A stretch of 39,030 bases of DNA from Devosia insulae DS-56 (GTDB lineage: Bacteria > Pseudomonadota > Alphaproteobacteria > Rhizobiales > Devosiaceae): positions 1 to 39,030 of the forward strand of contig NZ_LAJE02000086.1 of the NCBI RefSeq assembly GCF_000970465.2, written 5' to 3'. Below the pieces are notes generated by a model. The model did not search any database, was not told the DNA's origin, and saw only the letters and a list, made by a program, of their open reading frames with translations. The translations under genes and the position numbers were made by a program. Shown here piece by piece: positions 14,916 to 22,983 of the stretch (positions are counted from its first letter, which is position 1; the number at the start of each line of letters is the position of its first letter).

Positions 14916-15604
14916 GCCGGGAGATCCGGCTGGTTGGCGCCATCGCGGTCCGTCCTGCAATCCTCGCGCTCATCCCCGAGTTTGAGGCTGCCACCGGCTA
15001 TGCCGTCGCGGCCCGCTGGGAGCTCAATCCCATCGTCAAGCAGCAGATCGAAGCCAGCGTACCCTTCGATCTCGTGGTCATCAACCCCAACCTGGTCGCC
15101 GACCTCGCCGCACAGGGCAAGCTCGAGGTGGCAAGCCAGGTGTCGTTCGGCCGGATCGCCATGGGCGTCGCGGCGAGAGCTGGTGGCCAGCCGCTCGACC
15201 TCGGCTCGGTGGCGGCGTTCGAACGCACCCTGCAGGCCGCCGCGTCGATCGCCTATGCCAACGAGGGCACCAGCGGCAGCTACTTTATCGGCCTGCTCGA
15301 GCAGCTTGGCATAGCGAATGAAGTGCGGCCAAAGCTTGTCCCTACCTCCGGCGGGCAAACCGCGGCGGCGGTGGCTCGCGGCGAGGCCGAACTGGCAGTG
15401 ATCCCGGTGAGCTCCATCCTCGCCGCCGCGCCCGACGTCGTGCTGGCCGGCCGCTTTCCGTCCGAGCTGCAAAGCTACATCGACTTCGCCGTCGGCATCA
15501 GCACCGGCGCGCGCGATGCGAAGGCAGCCAGGGTGCTGTCCGCCTTCCTCACCTCTGCCGCATCGGACGAGGTTCTCGCCGCCAAGGGTCTCGAACGCCG
15601 CTGA
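14912..15604 (+). CDS. ModA-like substrate-binding protein without a signal peptide
   Basis: The 230-aa product has a type II periplasmic binding protein fold of the ModA/extracellular binding type: IPEFEAATGYAV at the start, FDLVVINPNLVADL, YANEGTSGSYFIGLLEQLGI and GGQTAAAVARGEAELAVIPVS. Its start (GTG, GTGA overlap with the pseudokinase stop) leaves no room for a signal peptide: the product begins MSREIRLVGAIAVRPAIL. It is therefore probably cytoplasmic and may sense rather than transport a small anion or other ligand. Coupling to the PAS pseudokinase suggests the two products work together. It is followed by iron-binding genes on the same strand, but a RirA-like box starts a new unit. Confidence 0.8.
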   Translation: MSREIRLVGAIAVRPAILALIPEFEAATGYAVAARWELNPIVKQQIEASVPFDLVVINPNLVADLAAQGKLEVASQVSFGRIAMGVAARAGGQPLDLGSVAAFERTLQAAASIAYANEGTSGSYFIGLLEQLGIANEVRPKLVPTSGGQTAAAVARGEAELAVIPVSSILAAAPDVVLAGRFPSELQSYIDFAVGISTGARDAKAARVLSAFLTSAASDEVLAAKGLERR

Positions 15605-15626
15605 ACCACTTCACGATCCGGTTTGT

Positions 15627-15641
15627 TGACTTGGTCGGTCA
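15627..15641 (+). promoter_or_regulatory. Candidate RirA box (IRO) before the first fbpA-like gene
   Basis: TGACTTGGTCGGTCA fits TGA-N9-TCA, the iron-responsive operator of RirA in Hyphomicrobiales. It overlaps a TTGAC -35-like hexamer and shares TTGTTGACTT...TCAGAA with the site at 16860, although the genes behind them have diverged. Repression under iron-replete conditions is predicted. Confidence 0.6.
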
Positions 15642-15693
15642 GAAAAAGCAAAAACCACGCCGAGCGGGAGCCTCCCGCGATCCGGATCCGATC

Positions 15694-16725
15694 ATGACCA
15701 TGCTCCCGCGCCTTGCTACCGCCCTCGTTCTTACGCTGGCAGCGGGGCCAGCTCTGGCGCAGAGCGGCGAGGTCAATGTCTATAGCTACCGCGAACCCGG
15801 TCTGATCCAGCCGCTGCTCGATAAGTTCACCGCCGAAACCGGCATCAAGACCAACGTGCTGTTCGCCGGCGATGGCCTGCTCGAGCGCGTTGCGGCCGAG
15901 GGCGAGTTGTCGCCCGCCGACGTGGTGCTCACCGTCGATATCGGCAACCTCGCCAATGCCAAGGATTTCGGCATCACCCAGACCATCCCGGCCGAGGCGC
16001 AGGCCCGCGTGCCCGCCGCCTATCAGGATCCGGATGGCCAGTGGATCGCCCTGTCGTTGCGGGCCCGCGTCTTCTACGCCAGCAAGGATCGTGTCCCTGA
16101 GACCGCGCTGACCTATGAGGATATCGCCAAGCCGGAATGGAAGGGGCGCCTCTGCACCCGCTCCGGCCAGCATGTCTACAATATCGGCTTGATCGCCACC
16201 CGCATCGCCCATTGGGGCGTCGACAAGACCCGCGACTGGCTGACCGCCGTGCGCGACAATCTCAACGGCCCGGTCTCCGGCGCCGACCGCGATCAGGTCA
16301 AGAAAATCCTTGATGGCAGCTGCGACCTCGCCATCGGCAACACCTATTACATGGGCTTGATGCTCAACAACGAAGCCGAGCCCGAGCAGAAAACCTGGGC
16401 CGCCGCAGCCCGCATCATCTACCCCGATCCCGATGGCGACGGCACGCAGGTCAACGTCTCGGGCGCCGTCATCGCCAAGTATGCACCCAACCAGGCCAAT
16501 GCCCAGAAGCTGGTGGAATTTCTGCTCTCCGACGAAGCCCAGCACCTCTATGCCAGCGGCAACTATGAGTTCCCGGTGGTGGCCGGCGTCGCCCCATCCG
16601 ATCTCGTCGCCAGCTGGGGCGAGCTCAAGGCCGACAAGACGCCGCTGACCGAGATCGCCGCGCACCGCAAAGAGGCCAGCGCGCTGGTCGACGAGCTGCG
16701 CTTCGACGAAGGCCCGCAGAACTGA
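15694..16725 (+). CDS. Fe(III) ABC transporter substrate-binding protein, copy 1
   Basis: The 343-aa product from ATG 15694 has a signal peptide (LATALVLTLAAGPALAQ, cleavage near residue 23). The mature start SGEVNVYSYREPGLIQPLL is typical of FbpA/FutA-type ferric-binding proteins (periplasmic binding protein class with Tyr ligands). The iron-binding tyrosine pair is visible in IGNTYYMGLMLNNEAEPEQK. LCTRSGQHVYNIGLIA is also conserved. It is a tandem paralogue of the gene at 16936. The SD GGGAG (15666-15670) lies in a possible 6-bp hairpin, so translation may also be controlled. The exact ferric species bound is unknown. Confidence 0.92.
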   Translation: MTMLPRLATALVLTLAAGPALAQSGEVNVYSYREPGLIQPLLDKFTAETGIKTNVLFAGDGLLERVAAEGELSPADVVLTVDIGNLANAKDFGITQTIPAEAQARVPAAYQDPDGQWIALSLRARVFYASKDRVPETALTYEDIAKPEWKGRLCTRSGQHVYNIGLIATRIAHWGVDKTRDWLTAVRDNLNGPVSGADRDQVKKILDGSCDLAIGNTYYMGLMLNNEAEPEQKTWAAAARIIYPDPDGDGTQVNVSGAVIAKYAPNQANAQKLVEFLLSDEAQHLYASGNYEFPVVAGVAPSDLVASWGELKADKTPLTEIAAHRKEASALVDELRFDEGPQN

Positions 16726-16859
16726 TCGGACACGTTGCCGCAGCGATCGCGCCAGGGGGTCGCGCTGAAACCGGCGGCTTGGCTGACGAGCTCATCGGCG
16801 TTCTGGAACGGTTCTAAAAGACGGTCACAAACCGGCAACATTCCGCCGCCCTGCATTGT

Positions 16860-16874
16860 TGACTTTGTTGCTCA
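16860..16874 (+). promoter_or_regulatory. Candidate RirA box (IRO) before the second fbpA-like gene
   Basis: TGACTTTGTTGCTCA fits TGA-N9-TCA. It lies 62 bp before the ATG and overlaps a TTGACT -35-like hexamer. The presence of a second box shows that the two paralogues can be transcribed separately. Confidence 0.62.
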
Positions 16875-16935
16875 GAATTCGTGATTGCAGCCGGTCACCG
16901 GTGGCCTGAGGGGGCGCCGATAACGGGAGTCTGCC

Positions 16936-17982
16936 ATGACCATGACGATGCGACTATCCGCTGCGCTGCTTGGCGCTGCGATGATTGCCGGCACCGCCGG
17001 GCCGAGCTTTGCCCAGAGCGGCGAAGTCAATATTTACAGCTATCGCGAGCCCGGCCTGATCCAGCCGCTGCTCGACAAATTCTCCGCCAGCACCGGCGTC
17101 AAGGCCACCGTGCTCTACGCTGGCGACGGCCTGCTCGAGCGCGTCGCCGCCGAGGGCGAATTGTCGCCCGTCGACGTGGTGCTCACCGTTGATATTGGCA
17201 ACCTGGTCGGTGCCAGGACGCAAGGCTTGACCCAGCCGATCACCACCCCGGCGCTGACCGAGCGCCTGTCGCCCGAGTTCCGTGACGCCGAAGGCCACTG
17301 GGCCGCGCTGTCGCTGCGCGCCCGCGTCTTCTATGTCAGCAAGGACCGCGTCGACGCCACTGCGCTCACCTACGAAGATATCGCCAAGCCCGAATGGAAG
17401 GGGCGCCTCTGCACCCGGCCGGGCGACCACGCCTACAATATCGGCCTCGTCGCCAACCGTCTCGCCGCCTGGGACGAGGACAGGACCCGTACTTGGCTCA
17501 CCGCGGTGCGCGACAACCTGTCGGCCCCGCCCGCCGGCAATGACCGGGCCCAGGTGAAGGCCATCCTCGAGGGCTCTTGCGACCTCGCCATCGCCAACAC
17601 CTATTACATGGGCCTGATGCTGACCAATGAGGCCGAGCCTGAGCAGAAGGACTGGGCGGCCTCCGCGCGGATCGTCTATCCCGACGCCGAGGCAGATGGC
17701 ACCCAGGTGAACGCTGCCGGCGCCTTCATCGCCAAGTACGCCCCGAATGCCGAGAACGCCAACAGGCTGGTCGAATTCCTGCTCTCCGACGAGGCGCAGC
17801 AGCTTTACGCCGATGCCAACTACGAGTATCCGGCGGTAACCAGCGTCAAGCCGGCTGAACTGACCCAGAGCTGGGGCCTTCTCAACCCCTCGAAGGTCTC
17901 ACTTACCACCACTGCCGATTTCCGCGACGAAGCGGCGGCGCTGATCGATGAGCTGAAGTTCAACGAAGGCGCACAGAACTAG
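16936..17982 (+). CDS. Fe(III) ABC transporter substrate-binding protein, copy 2
   Basis: The 348-aa product has a signal peptide (LSAALLGAAMIAGTAGPSFA, cleavage near residue 27) and mature start SGEVNIYSYREPGLIQPLL. The Tyr pair is in IANTYYMGLMLTNEAEPEQK. It is clearly a tandem duplicate of copy 1, similar over the whole length, with substitutions concentrated on the surface segments. The SD GGGAG lies about 7 nt upstream of ATG 16936. The FbpB-type permease follows 37 bp downstream, so this copy is the one in direct operon with the transporter. Confidence 0.93.
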   Translation: MTMTMRLSAALLGAAMIAGTAGPSFAQSGEVNIYSYREPGLIQPLLDKFSASTGVKATVLYAGDGLLERVAAEGELSPVDVVLTVDIGNLVGARTQGLTQPITTPALTERLSPEFRDAEGHWAALSLRARVFYVSKDRVDATALTYEDIAKPEWKGRLCTRPGDHAYNIGLVANRLAAWDEDRTRTWLTAVRDNLSAPPAGNDRAQVKAILEGSCDLAIANTYYMGLMLTNEAEPEQKDWAASARIVYPDAEADGTQVNAAGAFIAKYAPNAENANRLVEFLLSDEAQQLYADANYEYPAVTSVKPAELTQSWGLLNPSKVSLTTTADFRDEAAALIDELKFNEGAQN

Positions 17983-18019
17983 TCCCAAGACGGGAGGCTG
18001 CCCCATCAGCCGAACGACC

Positions 18020-19648
18020 GTGGCATCGATGAAATCCGGAACCGGCGGCAGGAAGCTCCCGCCGGTTTCGGCCATCCTGCTGCTGGCCCTGATGGGGCTG
18101 CCGATCCTCTGGCTGGCCGTGGCCGCGCTCGACACCACCGGCGCCGGTGGCCTCGCCGCTGCCATGCTGCCGACGGCGTTGCGCGAAACTGCGACGCTCA
18201 TGGCCTGGGTCGGGGTGATCACTGGCATCCTCGGCCTCGTCTCGGCCTGGCTGGTGACGCATTTCGAGTTCCCCGGTCGCCGCATCTTCGAATGGGCGCT
18301 GGTGTTGCCGCTGGCCATCCCGACTTACCTCGCAGCCTACACCTATGTCGAATTCCTCGATTTCACCGGTCCGATCCAGCAGGCGCTGCGCGCCGTCATC
18401 GGCGGCGAGACCATCAAGGACTACTGGTTCCCACAGATCAAAAGCCCCAGCGGTGCCGCCTTCGTCCTGTCGATGGTGCTCTACCCCTACGTCTATGCCT
18501 CCTGCCGCGCCTTCTTCGTCATGCAGTCGGGCTCCATCTCGGCCGCGGCGCGCACCCTCGGGGCAGGGGGCTTTCGCGCCTTCTTTTCCGTCACCCTGCC
18601 ACTGAGCCGGCCGGCCCTCGTCGTCGGCATCACGCTGGCCATGATGGAGGTGGTGAACGACCTCGGCGCCGTGCAGTATTTTGGCGTCAACAGCCTCACC
18701 GCGGTGATCTATTCCACCTGGATCAACCGTTCGAACTTTGGCGGCGCCGCGCAACTGGCGGTAATGATCGTGCTCATCATTGGCCTCCTGATCCTGCTCG
18801 AGCAATGGGCCCGTCGCGACCGCGTCTATGCGCTGCATCGCGACAGCCGCGTCGCCCCACCGCGCGAACAGCTCGTCGGCGCCGAGCGCGGCCTCGCCAT
18901 CGGCTTCTGCACTATCCTGCTGCTGCTCGGCTTCGGCGTTCCGGTCGGCGAGTTACTGGTGCTCGCCATCCGCAACCTCGGCCCCGATGCCTTCGGCCTC
19001 ACTATCAACGCCGGGCTCACCACCATCACCCTCGCGGGGCTCGGTGCCCTCATCACCGTGATTGTCGGCCTCGCTGCCGCCCGCATCGGCAAGTCGCGCG
19101 CCGCCCACGGGCTCATCCGCATCGCCACCCTCGGCTACGCCATCCCCGGCACCGTGCTGGCGCTGGGCCTGTTGCAGCCACTCGGCCAGGCCGACCTGTG
19201 GTTCAACCGGATGACCATGGCGATGGCCAACTGGCGCCCCGGCCTCATCCTGTCCGGCTCCATCGCCGCGCTGCTTTACGTCTATGCCATCCGCTTTCTC
19301 GCGGTGTCGCACTCGACTATCGATGCGGCGATGAAGAAGCGCGGCGACACCATGCTCGACGCCGGTCGGGTTCTCGGCGTCACCGGTTGGCGACTGTTGT
19401 TCCGGGTCGATTTGCCCACCTTGTCACCGGCTCTGCTGACCGCCGCGACGCTGGTCTTTGTCGAGATCGTCAAGGAATTGCCGGCGACGCTGTTGCTGCG
19501 GCCGCTCGGTGTCGAAACACTGGCCACTGTGGTTTATGCCCGCGCCAATGTGAGCCTGTTCACCGAAGCAGCGCTCCCCGCCCTGACCATCGTCTTGGTC
19601 GGCCTCGTTCCCGTTATCCTTTCGACCCGGTTCAGCGATCGGCGCTGA
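18020..19648 (+). CDS. Fe(III) ABC transporter permease (FbpB-type)
   Basis: This permease of about 542 aa has 12 predicted membrane helices in two fused halves, as in FbpB/SfuB. Each half has an EAA-type loop: SAAARTLGAGGFRAFFSVTL near residue 175 and LDAGRVLGVTGWRLLFRVDL near 445. These loops dock the ATPase. The start is uncertain. GTG 18020 or ATG 18029 are normal codons, but the best SD (GGGAGG, 17992-17997) is spaced 7 nt from an in-frame ATC at 18005. No FbpC-type ATPase gene follows, so the ATPase must be encoded elsewhere or be shared. Confidence 0.92.
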   Translation: MASMKSGTGGRKLPPVSAILLLALMGLPILWLAVAALDTTGAGGLAAAMLPTALRETATLMAWVGVITGILGLVSAWLVTHFEFPGRRIFEWALVLPLAIPTYLAAYTYVEFLDFTGPIQQALRAVIGGETIKDYWFPQIKSPSGAAFVLSMVLYPYVYASCRAFFVMQSGSISAAARTLGAGGFRAFFSVTLPLSRPALVVGITLAMMEVVNDLGAVQYFGVNSLTAVIYSTWINRSNFGGAAQLAVMIVLIIGLLILLEQWARRDRVYALHRDSRVAPPREQLVGAERGLAIGFCTILLLLGFGVPVGELLVLAIRNLGPDAFGLTINAGLTTITLAGLGALITVIVGLAAARIGKSRAAHGLIRIATLGYAIPGTVLALGLLQPLGQADLWFNRMTMAMANWRPGLILSGSIAALLYVYAIRFLAVSHSTIDAAMKKRGDTMLDAGRVLGVTGWRLLFRVDLPTLSPALLTAATLVFVEIVKELPATLLLRPLGVETLATVVYARANVSLFTEAALPALTIVLVGLVPVILSTRFSDRR

Positions 19649-19665
19649 CACGATACATTGGAAAT

Positions 19666-19697
19666 TAACCGGTCATTGACTAAGCATTAGCCGGTTA
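19666..19697 (+). terminator. Inverted repeat after the fbpB-type gene
   Basis: TAACCGG (19666-19672) and CCGGTTA (19691-19697) flank 18 bp. It could be a weak terminator (the following bases are GGTCTTTCC) or an operator for the next operon. It marks a break between the iron transporter and the OppBC-like cassette. Confidence 0.35.
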
Positions 19698-19737
19698 GGT
19701 CTTTCCTTCACTTGGTTGGTTCTTGGGGCGCCGGGGC

Positions 19738-20583
19738 ATGAGAGATTACATCCTCACGCGGCTCGCATTGGCAGTCGGAGCGGTCCTCGGCGCCGCCGCG
19801 TTGCTGTTCCTCCTGCTCGACATCCTGCCCGGCGCCGGCGGTACCGATCGGCCCGCCTGGGTCCGCTTCCTCGGGCTGTTCACCGGCGATACCGGAGCGC
19901 CCAACACCCTTGGCGAGCGCCTCGCCGTCACCCTGCCACTGGCGCTGCTGGCGCTGGTTATTGCCGGCGCCGTCGGGACCGGCCTTGGCCTCGCCGCCGG
20001 CCGCTATCGCGGCATGGTCGATGGGCTGGTGCGCGCGCTTTCCGGTGTGCTCGCGCTGTTGCCGCCATTCTGGCTTGGCATGCTGCTGGCACTGCTGTTC
20101 GCCGCTCTCCTGAAACTGTTGCCGGCCAGCGGCTTCGTCCCCTGGAGCAACCTGCCCGGCGCGCTCGCCTCGCTGCTGCTGCCGGCGCTCGCGCTCGGCC
20201 TCCCCTATGCCGGTCAGCTTGCGCTCCGCATCCGCCGCGATCTCGGCAGCGTGGCTGAAGACGACGTGCAGCGGCTGCGCGCCCAAGGTGTCGCCGCCTC
20301 CGCGGCGCGCTGGAAACTCGGCCTCGCTGGCGCGCTGCCCGAATTGCCGCAGGCCATGGCGCGCATCTTCGGCGCCCTGTTGATCGGCGCCGCGCTGGTC
20401 GAGAGTGTCTTCTTCCTCCCCGGCCTCGGGCGCCAGATTCTCGGCGCCGCCGAACAGCACGACCTGGGACTGCTGCGCGGCGGACTGCTGCTGCTGATCA
20501 TGGTTGCCGCCTGCGGCATGCTGCTCCTGGCGCTGCTGCGCGTGCTGGTCGACCCGGCGCTGCGGGCGGAGTGGCGTCGATGA
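19738..20583 (+). CDS. ABC transporter permease, OppB/DppB-like
   Basis: The 281-aa membrane protein has a typical start (MRDYILTRLALAVGAVLGA) and six predicted helices. The cytoplasmic EAA-type loop reads VQRLRAQGVAASAARWKLGL, and LVESVFFLPGLGRQIL is the family signature of peptide/nickel permeases. It is somewhat shorter than usual (about 310 aa) because the large periplasmic loop after helix 1 is cut to FTGDTGAPNTLGERL. The start at ATG 19738 (SD GGGG) is preferred over a TTG at 19723. Its stop overlaps the next gene by 4 bp (ATGA). Confidence 0.88.
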   Translation: MRDYILTRLALAVGAVLGAAALLFLLLDILPGAGGTDRPAWVRFLGLFTGDTGAPNTLGERLAVTLPLALLALVIAGAVGTGLGLAAGRYRGMVDGLVRALSGVLALLPPFWLGMLLALLFAALLKLLPASGFVPWSNLPGALASLLLPALALGLPYAGQLALRIRRDLGSVAEDDVQRLRAQGVAASAARWKLGLAGALPELPQAMARIFGALLIGAALVESVFFLPGLGRQILGAAEQHDLGLLRGGLLLLIMVAACGMLLLALLRVLVDPALRAEWRR

Positions 20584-21389
20584 CCCTCGAAGCGGCGCCC
20601 GTCCGGCCCGGCATCGACCCGCGCATCGTCCTCGGCGCCACGCTCGCGGTGATCATCGCGTTCCTTGCGCTGGTCTCCCTCGCCTGGACCCCGCACGGCG
20701 CTGCCAGCCTGACCCCGCTCGCCGAACCCGACGCCATCCACTGGATCGGCACCGACGCGATCGGCCGCGACGGCACCTCCGTGCTGATGACCGCAACGCT
20801 CACGACGCTGCTGCTCGCCGTCTTCGGCACGCTTGCCAGCCTGTTCGTCGGCATTCCCGTCGGCGCTGCTCTCGCCGTGCGTCTGCCGCCCTCGCGCCGC
20901 ACGGCGCATGTCACCAGCATGCTGCCGCCGGCGCTGCTCATCGGCATGCTCGTCAGTGGCCTCGCCGCGCCCGCCAACCTCACGCTGTTCCTCGCCATTG
21001 CGCTCCCGGGCACGGTAGTCGCGGCCACTATCACCCGCCGTGTCCTCGCGCCGCTATGGCACCGCGACTACGTCACCGCCGCGCGCCTTGCCGGCCTCCG
21101 TCCGCTCGCCGCTGCGCAGCGCCACGTGTTGCCACGGCTTTTGCCGCAACTGGGCGCTCTTGGGCTTGAACTGCTGGCCATCGCCATCCTGATCGAGGTC
21201 AGTCTCTCCTTCGCCGGCCTCGGCGTCCTGCCGCCCGGCACGAGCCTCGGCCTGATGTTGCGCGAGGCCCAGCAGTTCATGGCCATCCGGCCGCTGCTGA
21301 TCCTCGTTCCAGGGGCCGTTGCGGTCGTCACTGCGCTGGCCCTGATGCTGGCCGCCACTGGCCTCAGGGGAGCACGCCATGGCGCTTGA
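20580..21389 (+). CDS. ABC transporter permease, OppC/DppC-like
   Basis: The 269-aa membrane protein has the OppC family segment HWIGTDAIGRDGTSVLM (usual form HWLGTDxxGRD). Its EAA-type loop reads YVTAARLAGLRPLAAAQRHV, and the C-terminal signature is LIEVSLSFAGLGVLPPGTSL. Translational coupling to the OppB-like gene (ATGA overlap) and an 11-bp overlap with the ATPase gene downstream show one operon. No substrate-binding protein is encoded in this unit, so the ligand is not predictable. Confidence 0.88.
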   Translation: MTLEAAPVRPGIDPRIVLGATLAVIIAFLALVSLAWTPHGAASLTPLAEPDAIHWIGTDAIGRDGTSVLMTATLTTLLLAVFGTLASLFVGIPVGAALAVRLPPSRRTAHVTSMLPPALLIGMLVSGLAAPANLTLFLAIALPGTVVAATITRRVLAPLWHRDYVTAARLAGLRPLAAAQRHVLPRLLPQLGALGLELLAIAILIEVSLSFAGLGVLPPGTSLGLMLREAQQFMAIRPLLILVPGAVAVVTALALMLAATGLRGARHGA

Positions 21390-22983
21390 GCTCACCAGCC
21401 TCGGCGTAGCCATCGCCGGCAAGCATCCGGTCACCGGCCTCGATCTGGCACTGGCCGATGGTGCCGTCCTCGCCATCGTCGGCCGCGCCAATAGCGGCAA
21501 GACGCTGCTGGCGCAGGCTATCGCCGGCCTCCTGCCCGCCGGCGCCACCGTTCATGGCACCGGGCTCCCCAGCAAACGCCCCGGCGTCATCGGACCCGAT
21601 GCCAATCCAATCGAGCTCGCCCGCTGCCTCGACCGCGGTGTCGATCTCCTCGTCTGCGACGAGCCGGGCAGCGCCCTTACCCTTGCTGCGCAACGCGACC
21701 TGCTGACCGCTTTGCTCATCGCCAACCGCGATCGCGGCGTGGCGCTCTTGATCCTCACGCGCGATTTTCGCCTGCCAAGTGCCATGGGGCTCGAAACCGC
21801 CATCCTCTCGGGCGGCAAGCTGGTCGAACGCGGCCTCGCCACCGCGCTGCAGGAGCGCCCGCAGCACGCTGCGACGCGCGAACTGGTCAATGCCGGCAAG
21901 CCCCGTACCCGCACCATGGCGCGCCCACCCATCGGCGAGCCGCTGCTCGAACTGCAGGGCGTCGGCAAGCGCATCGCCGATCCCACCTCGCGGCTCTGGA
22001 AGCGCAAGTCGCCGATCGCGGTGCTTGAGAACATTACGCTGTCGGTTCGTCGCGGCGAGGCTGTCGGCCTGCTCGGTGCCGCCGGCGCCGGCAAGTCGGA
22101 GCTGCTCCACCTGATCGCCGGCCTCGGCCGCGTCAGCGCCGGCGAGCTGGCTTTCGATCGCACCCCCTATCACGGCGACGATCTGGTCCGCGAGGCGCGC
22201 GCCCGCATCAGTCTGCTGTTTCCCGATCCGCACGCCGCCTTCAATCCGGACCTGGCGGTGGGGTTGTCGCTCACCGAGCCGCTGCGCGTCGAAGAGCAAC
22301 TGCTGATCGACGAGCAGGCCGATCGTCTGGTCGAAGCAGTGCGCGTCGTTGGCCTCGCCCCTGATGTGCTCGACCATCTGCCCGGCCAGTTCACCACCGC
22401 TGAGCTGCAACGCCTCGCCCTGGCCCGCGCGCTGGTGAGCCGCCCCAGCCTCATCATCCTCGATGAGCCGACCGCGGCGCTCGATCCGGTCGAAGAGGCC
22501 GAGTTCCTCGTGTTGTTCAACCGCGTCCGCTCGGACTACGGCCTCACCGTGCTCTGCGCCAGCCGCGACTTCGACGTGCTGCGCCTCGTTGCTGACCGCA
22601 TTCTCGTGCTCGAAGCCGGTCACATCGTCGAAGGTGGCAAGCCGTCCGAGCTGGCCGAAACCGGTCACCACGCGGCTACCGTCGCGCTGCTCGCCGTCCG
22701 CTATCCCGAGCCGCTGCCGCCCGCACTGCCACAGGCGCCCGAGCCGCTACCGGCCGCTCCCGAACCGCCGGTCCCTCCCGAGGAATCGCCGGCCCCGCCT
22801 GAGGAACCGCCGGCGCCTGAGCTAGAGCACAGCCCCGACGAAACCGCCGAAAGCCGGCAGGCTGAGGTCGCCGTCACCGACGGGAGCAGCGACCGAGCCG
22901 GGAGCGTCGATCCCCTTGACCCCGAGCCCGTCGGGCAGGCGGACGACGATCGGGCCGCCAGTCATGTTGAAGGCACAAAGTAG
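21379..22983 (+). CDS. Tandem ABC ATPase (DppD-DppF-like fusion) with eroded motifs
   Basis: The 534-aa product joins two ATPase halves. Half 1 has Walker A GRANSGKT (35-42) and Walker B LLVCDEP, but only about 48 residues lie between them, so the Q-loop, helical subdomain and signature are missing. Half 2 has Walker A GAAGAGKS (233-240) and Walker B SLIILDEPTAALD. However, its Q-loop reads FPDPHAAFNP instead of FQDP, its signature reads FTTAEL instead of LSGGQ, and its switch reads CASRDF where SHD is expected. A Pro/Glu-rich tail runs from about residue 415. The last 162 bp are antisense to the alpha-glucosidase gene. It is the operon partner of the OppBC-like permeases, but ATP hydrolysis is doubtful. 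Confidence 0.82.
   Translation: MALELTSLGVAIAGKHPVTGLDLALADGAVLAIVGRANSGKTLLAQAIAGLLPAGATVHGTGLPSKRPGVIGPDANPIELARCLDRGVDLLVCDEPGSALTLAAQRDLLTALLIANRDRGVALLILTRDFRLPSAMGLETAILSGGKLVERGLATALQERPQHAATRELVNAGKPRTRTMARPPIGEPLLELQGVGKRIADPTSRLWKRKSPIAVLENITLSVRRGEAVGLLGAAGAGKSELLHLIAGLGRVSAGELAFDRTPYHGDDLVREARARISLLFPDPHAAFNPDLAVGLSLTEPLRVEEQLLIDEQADRLVEAVRVVGLAPDVLDHLPGQFTTAELQRLALARALVSRPSLIILDEPTAALDPVEEAEFLVLFNRVRSDYGLTVLCASRDFDVLRLVADRILVLEAGHIVEGGKPSELAETGHHAATVALLAVRYPEPLPPALPQAPEPLPAAPEPPVPPEESPAPPEEPPAPELEHSPDETAESRQAEVAVTDGSSDRAGSVDPLDPEPVGQADDDRAASHVEGTK

Noticed and set aside
12141..14960. 939-aa minus-strand frame opposite the pseudokinase gene
   Set aside because: It is Gly/Asp/Arg-rich low-complexity translation of a GC-rich antisense strand, without any domain, and the plus frame has clear PAS and kinase-like domains.
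19672..19700. TTGACT at 19676 as promoter of the OppBC-like operon
   Set aside because: No acceptable -10 box lies 16-18 bp downstream.
22740..22830. Pro/Glu-rich codon repeats in the ATPase tail considered as a phase-variable microsatellite
   Set aside because: The repeats are imperfect at DNA level and too irregular for slippage.
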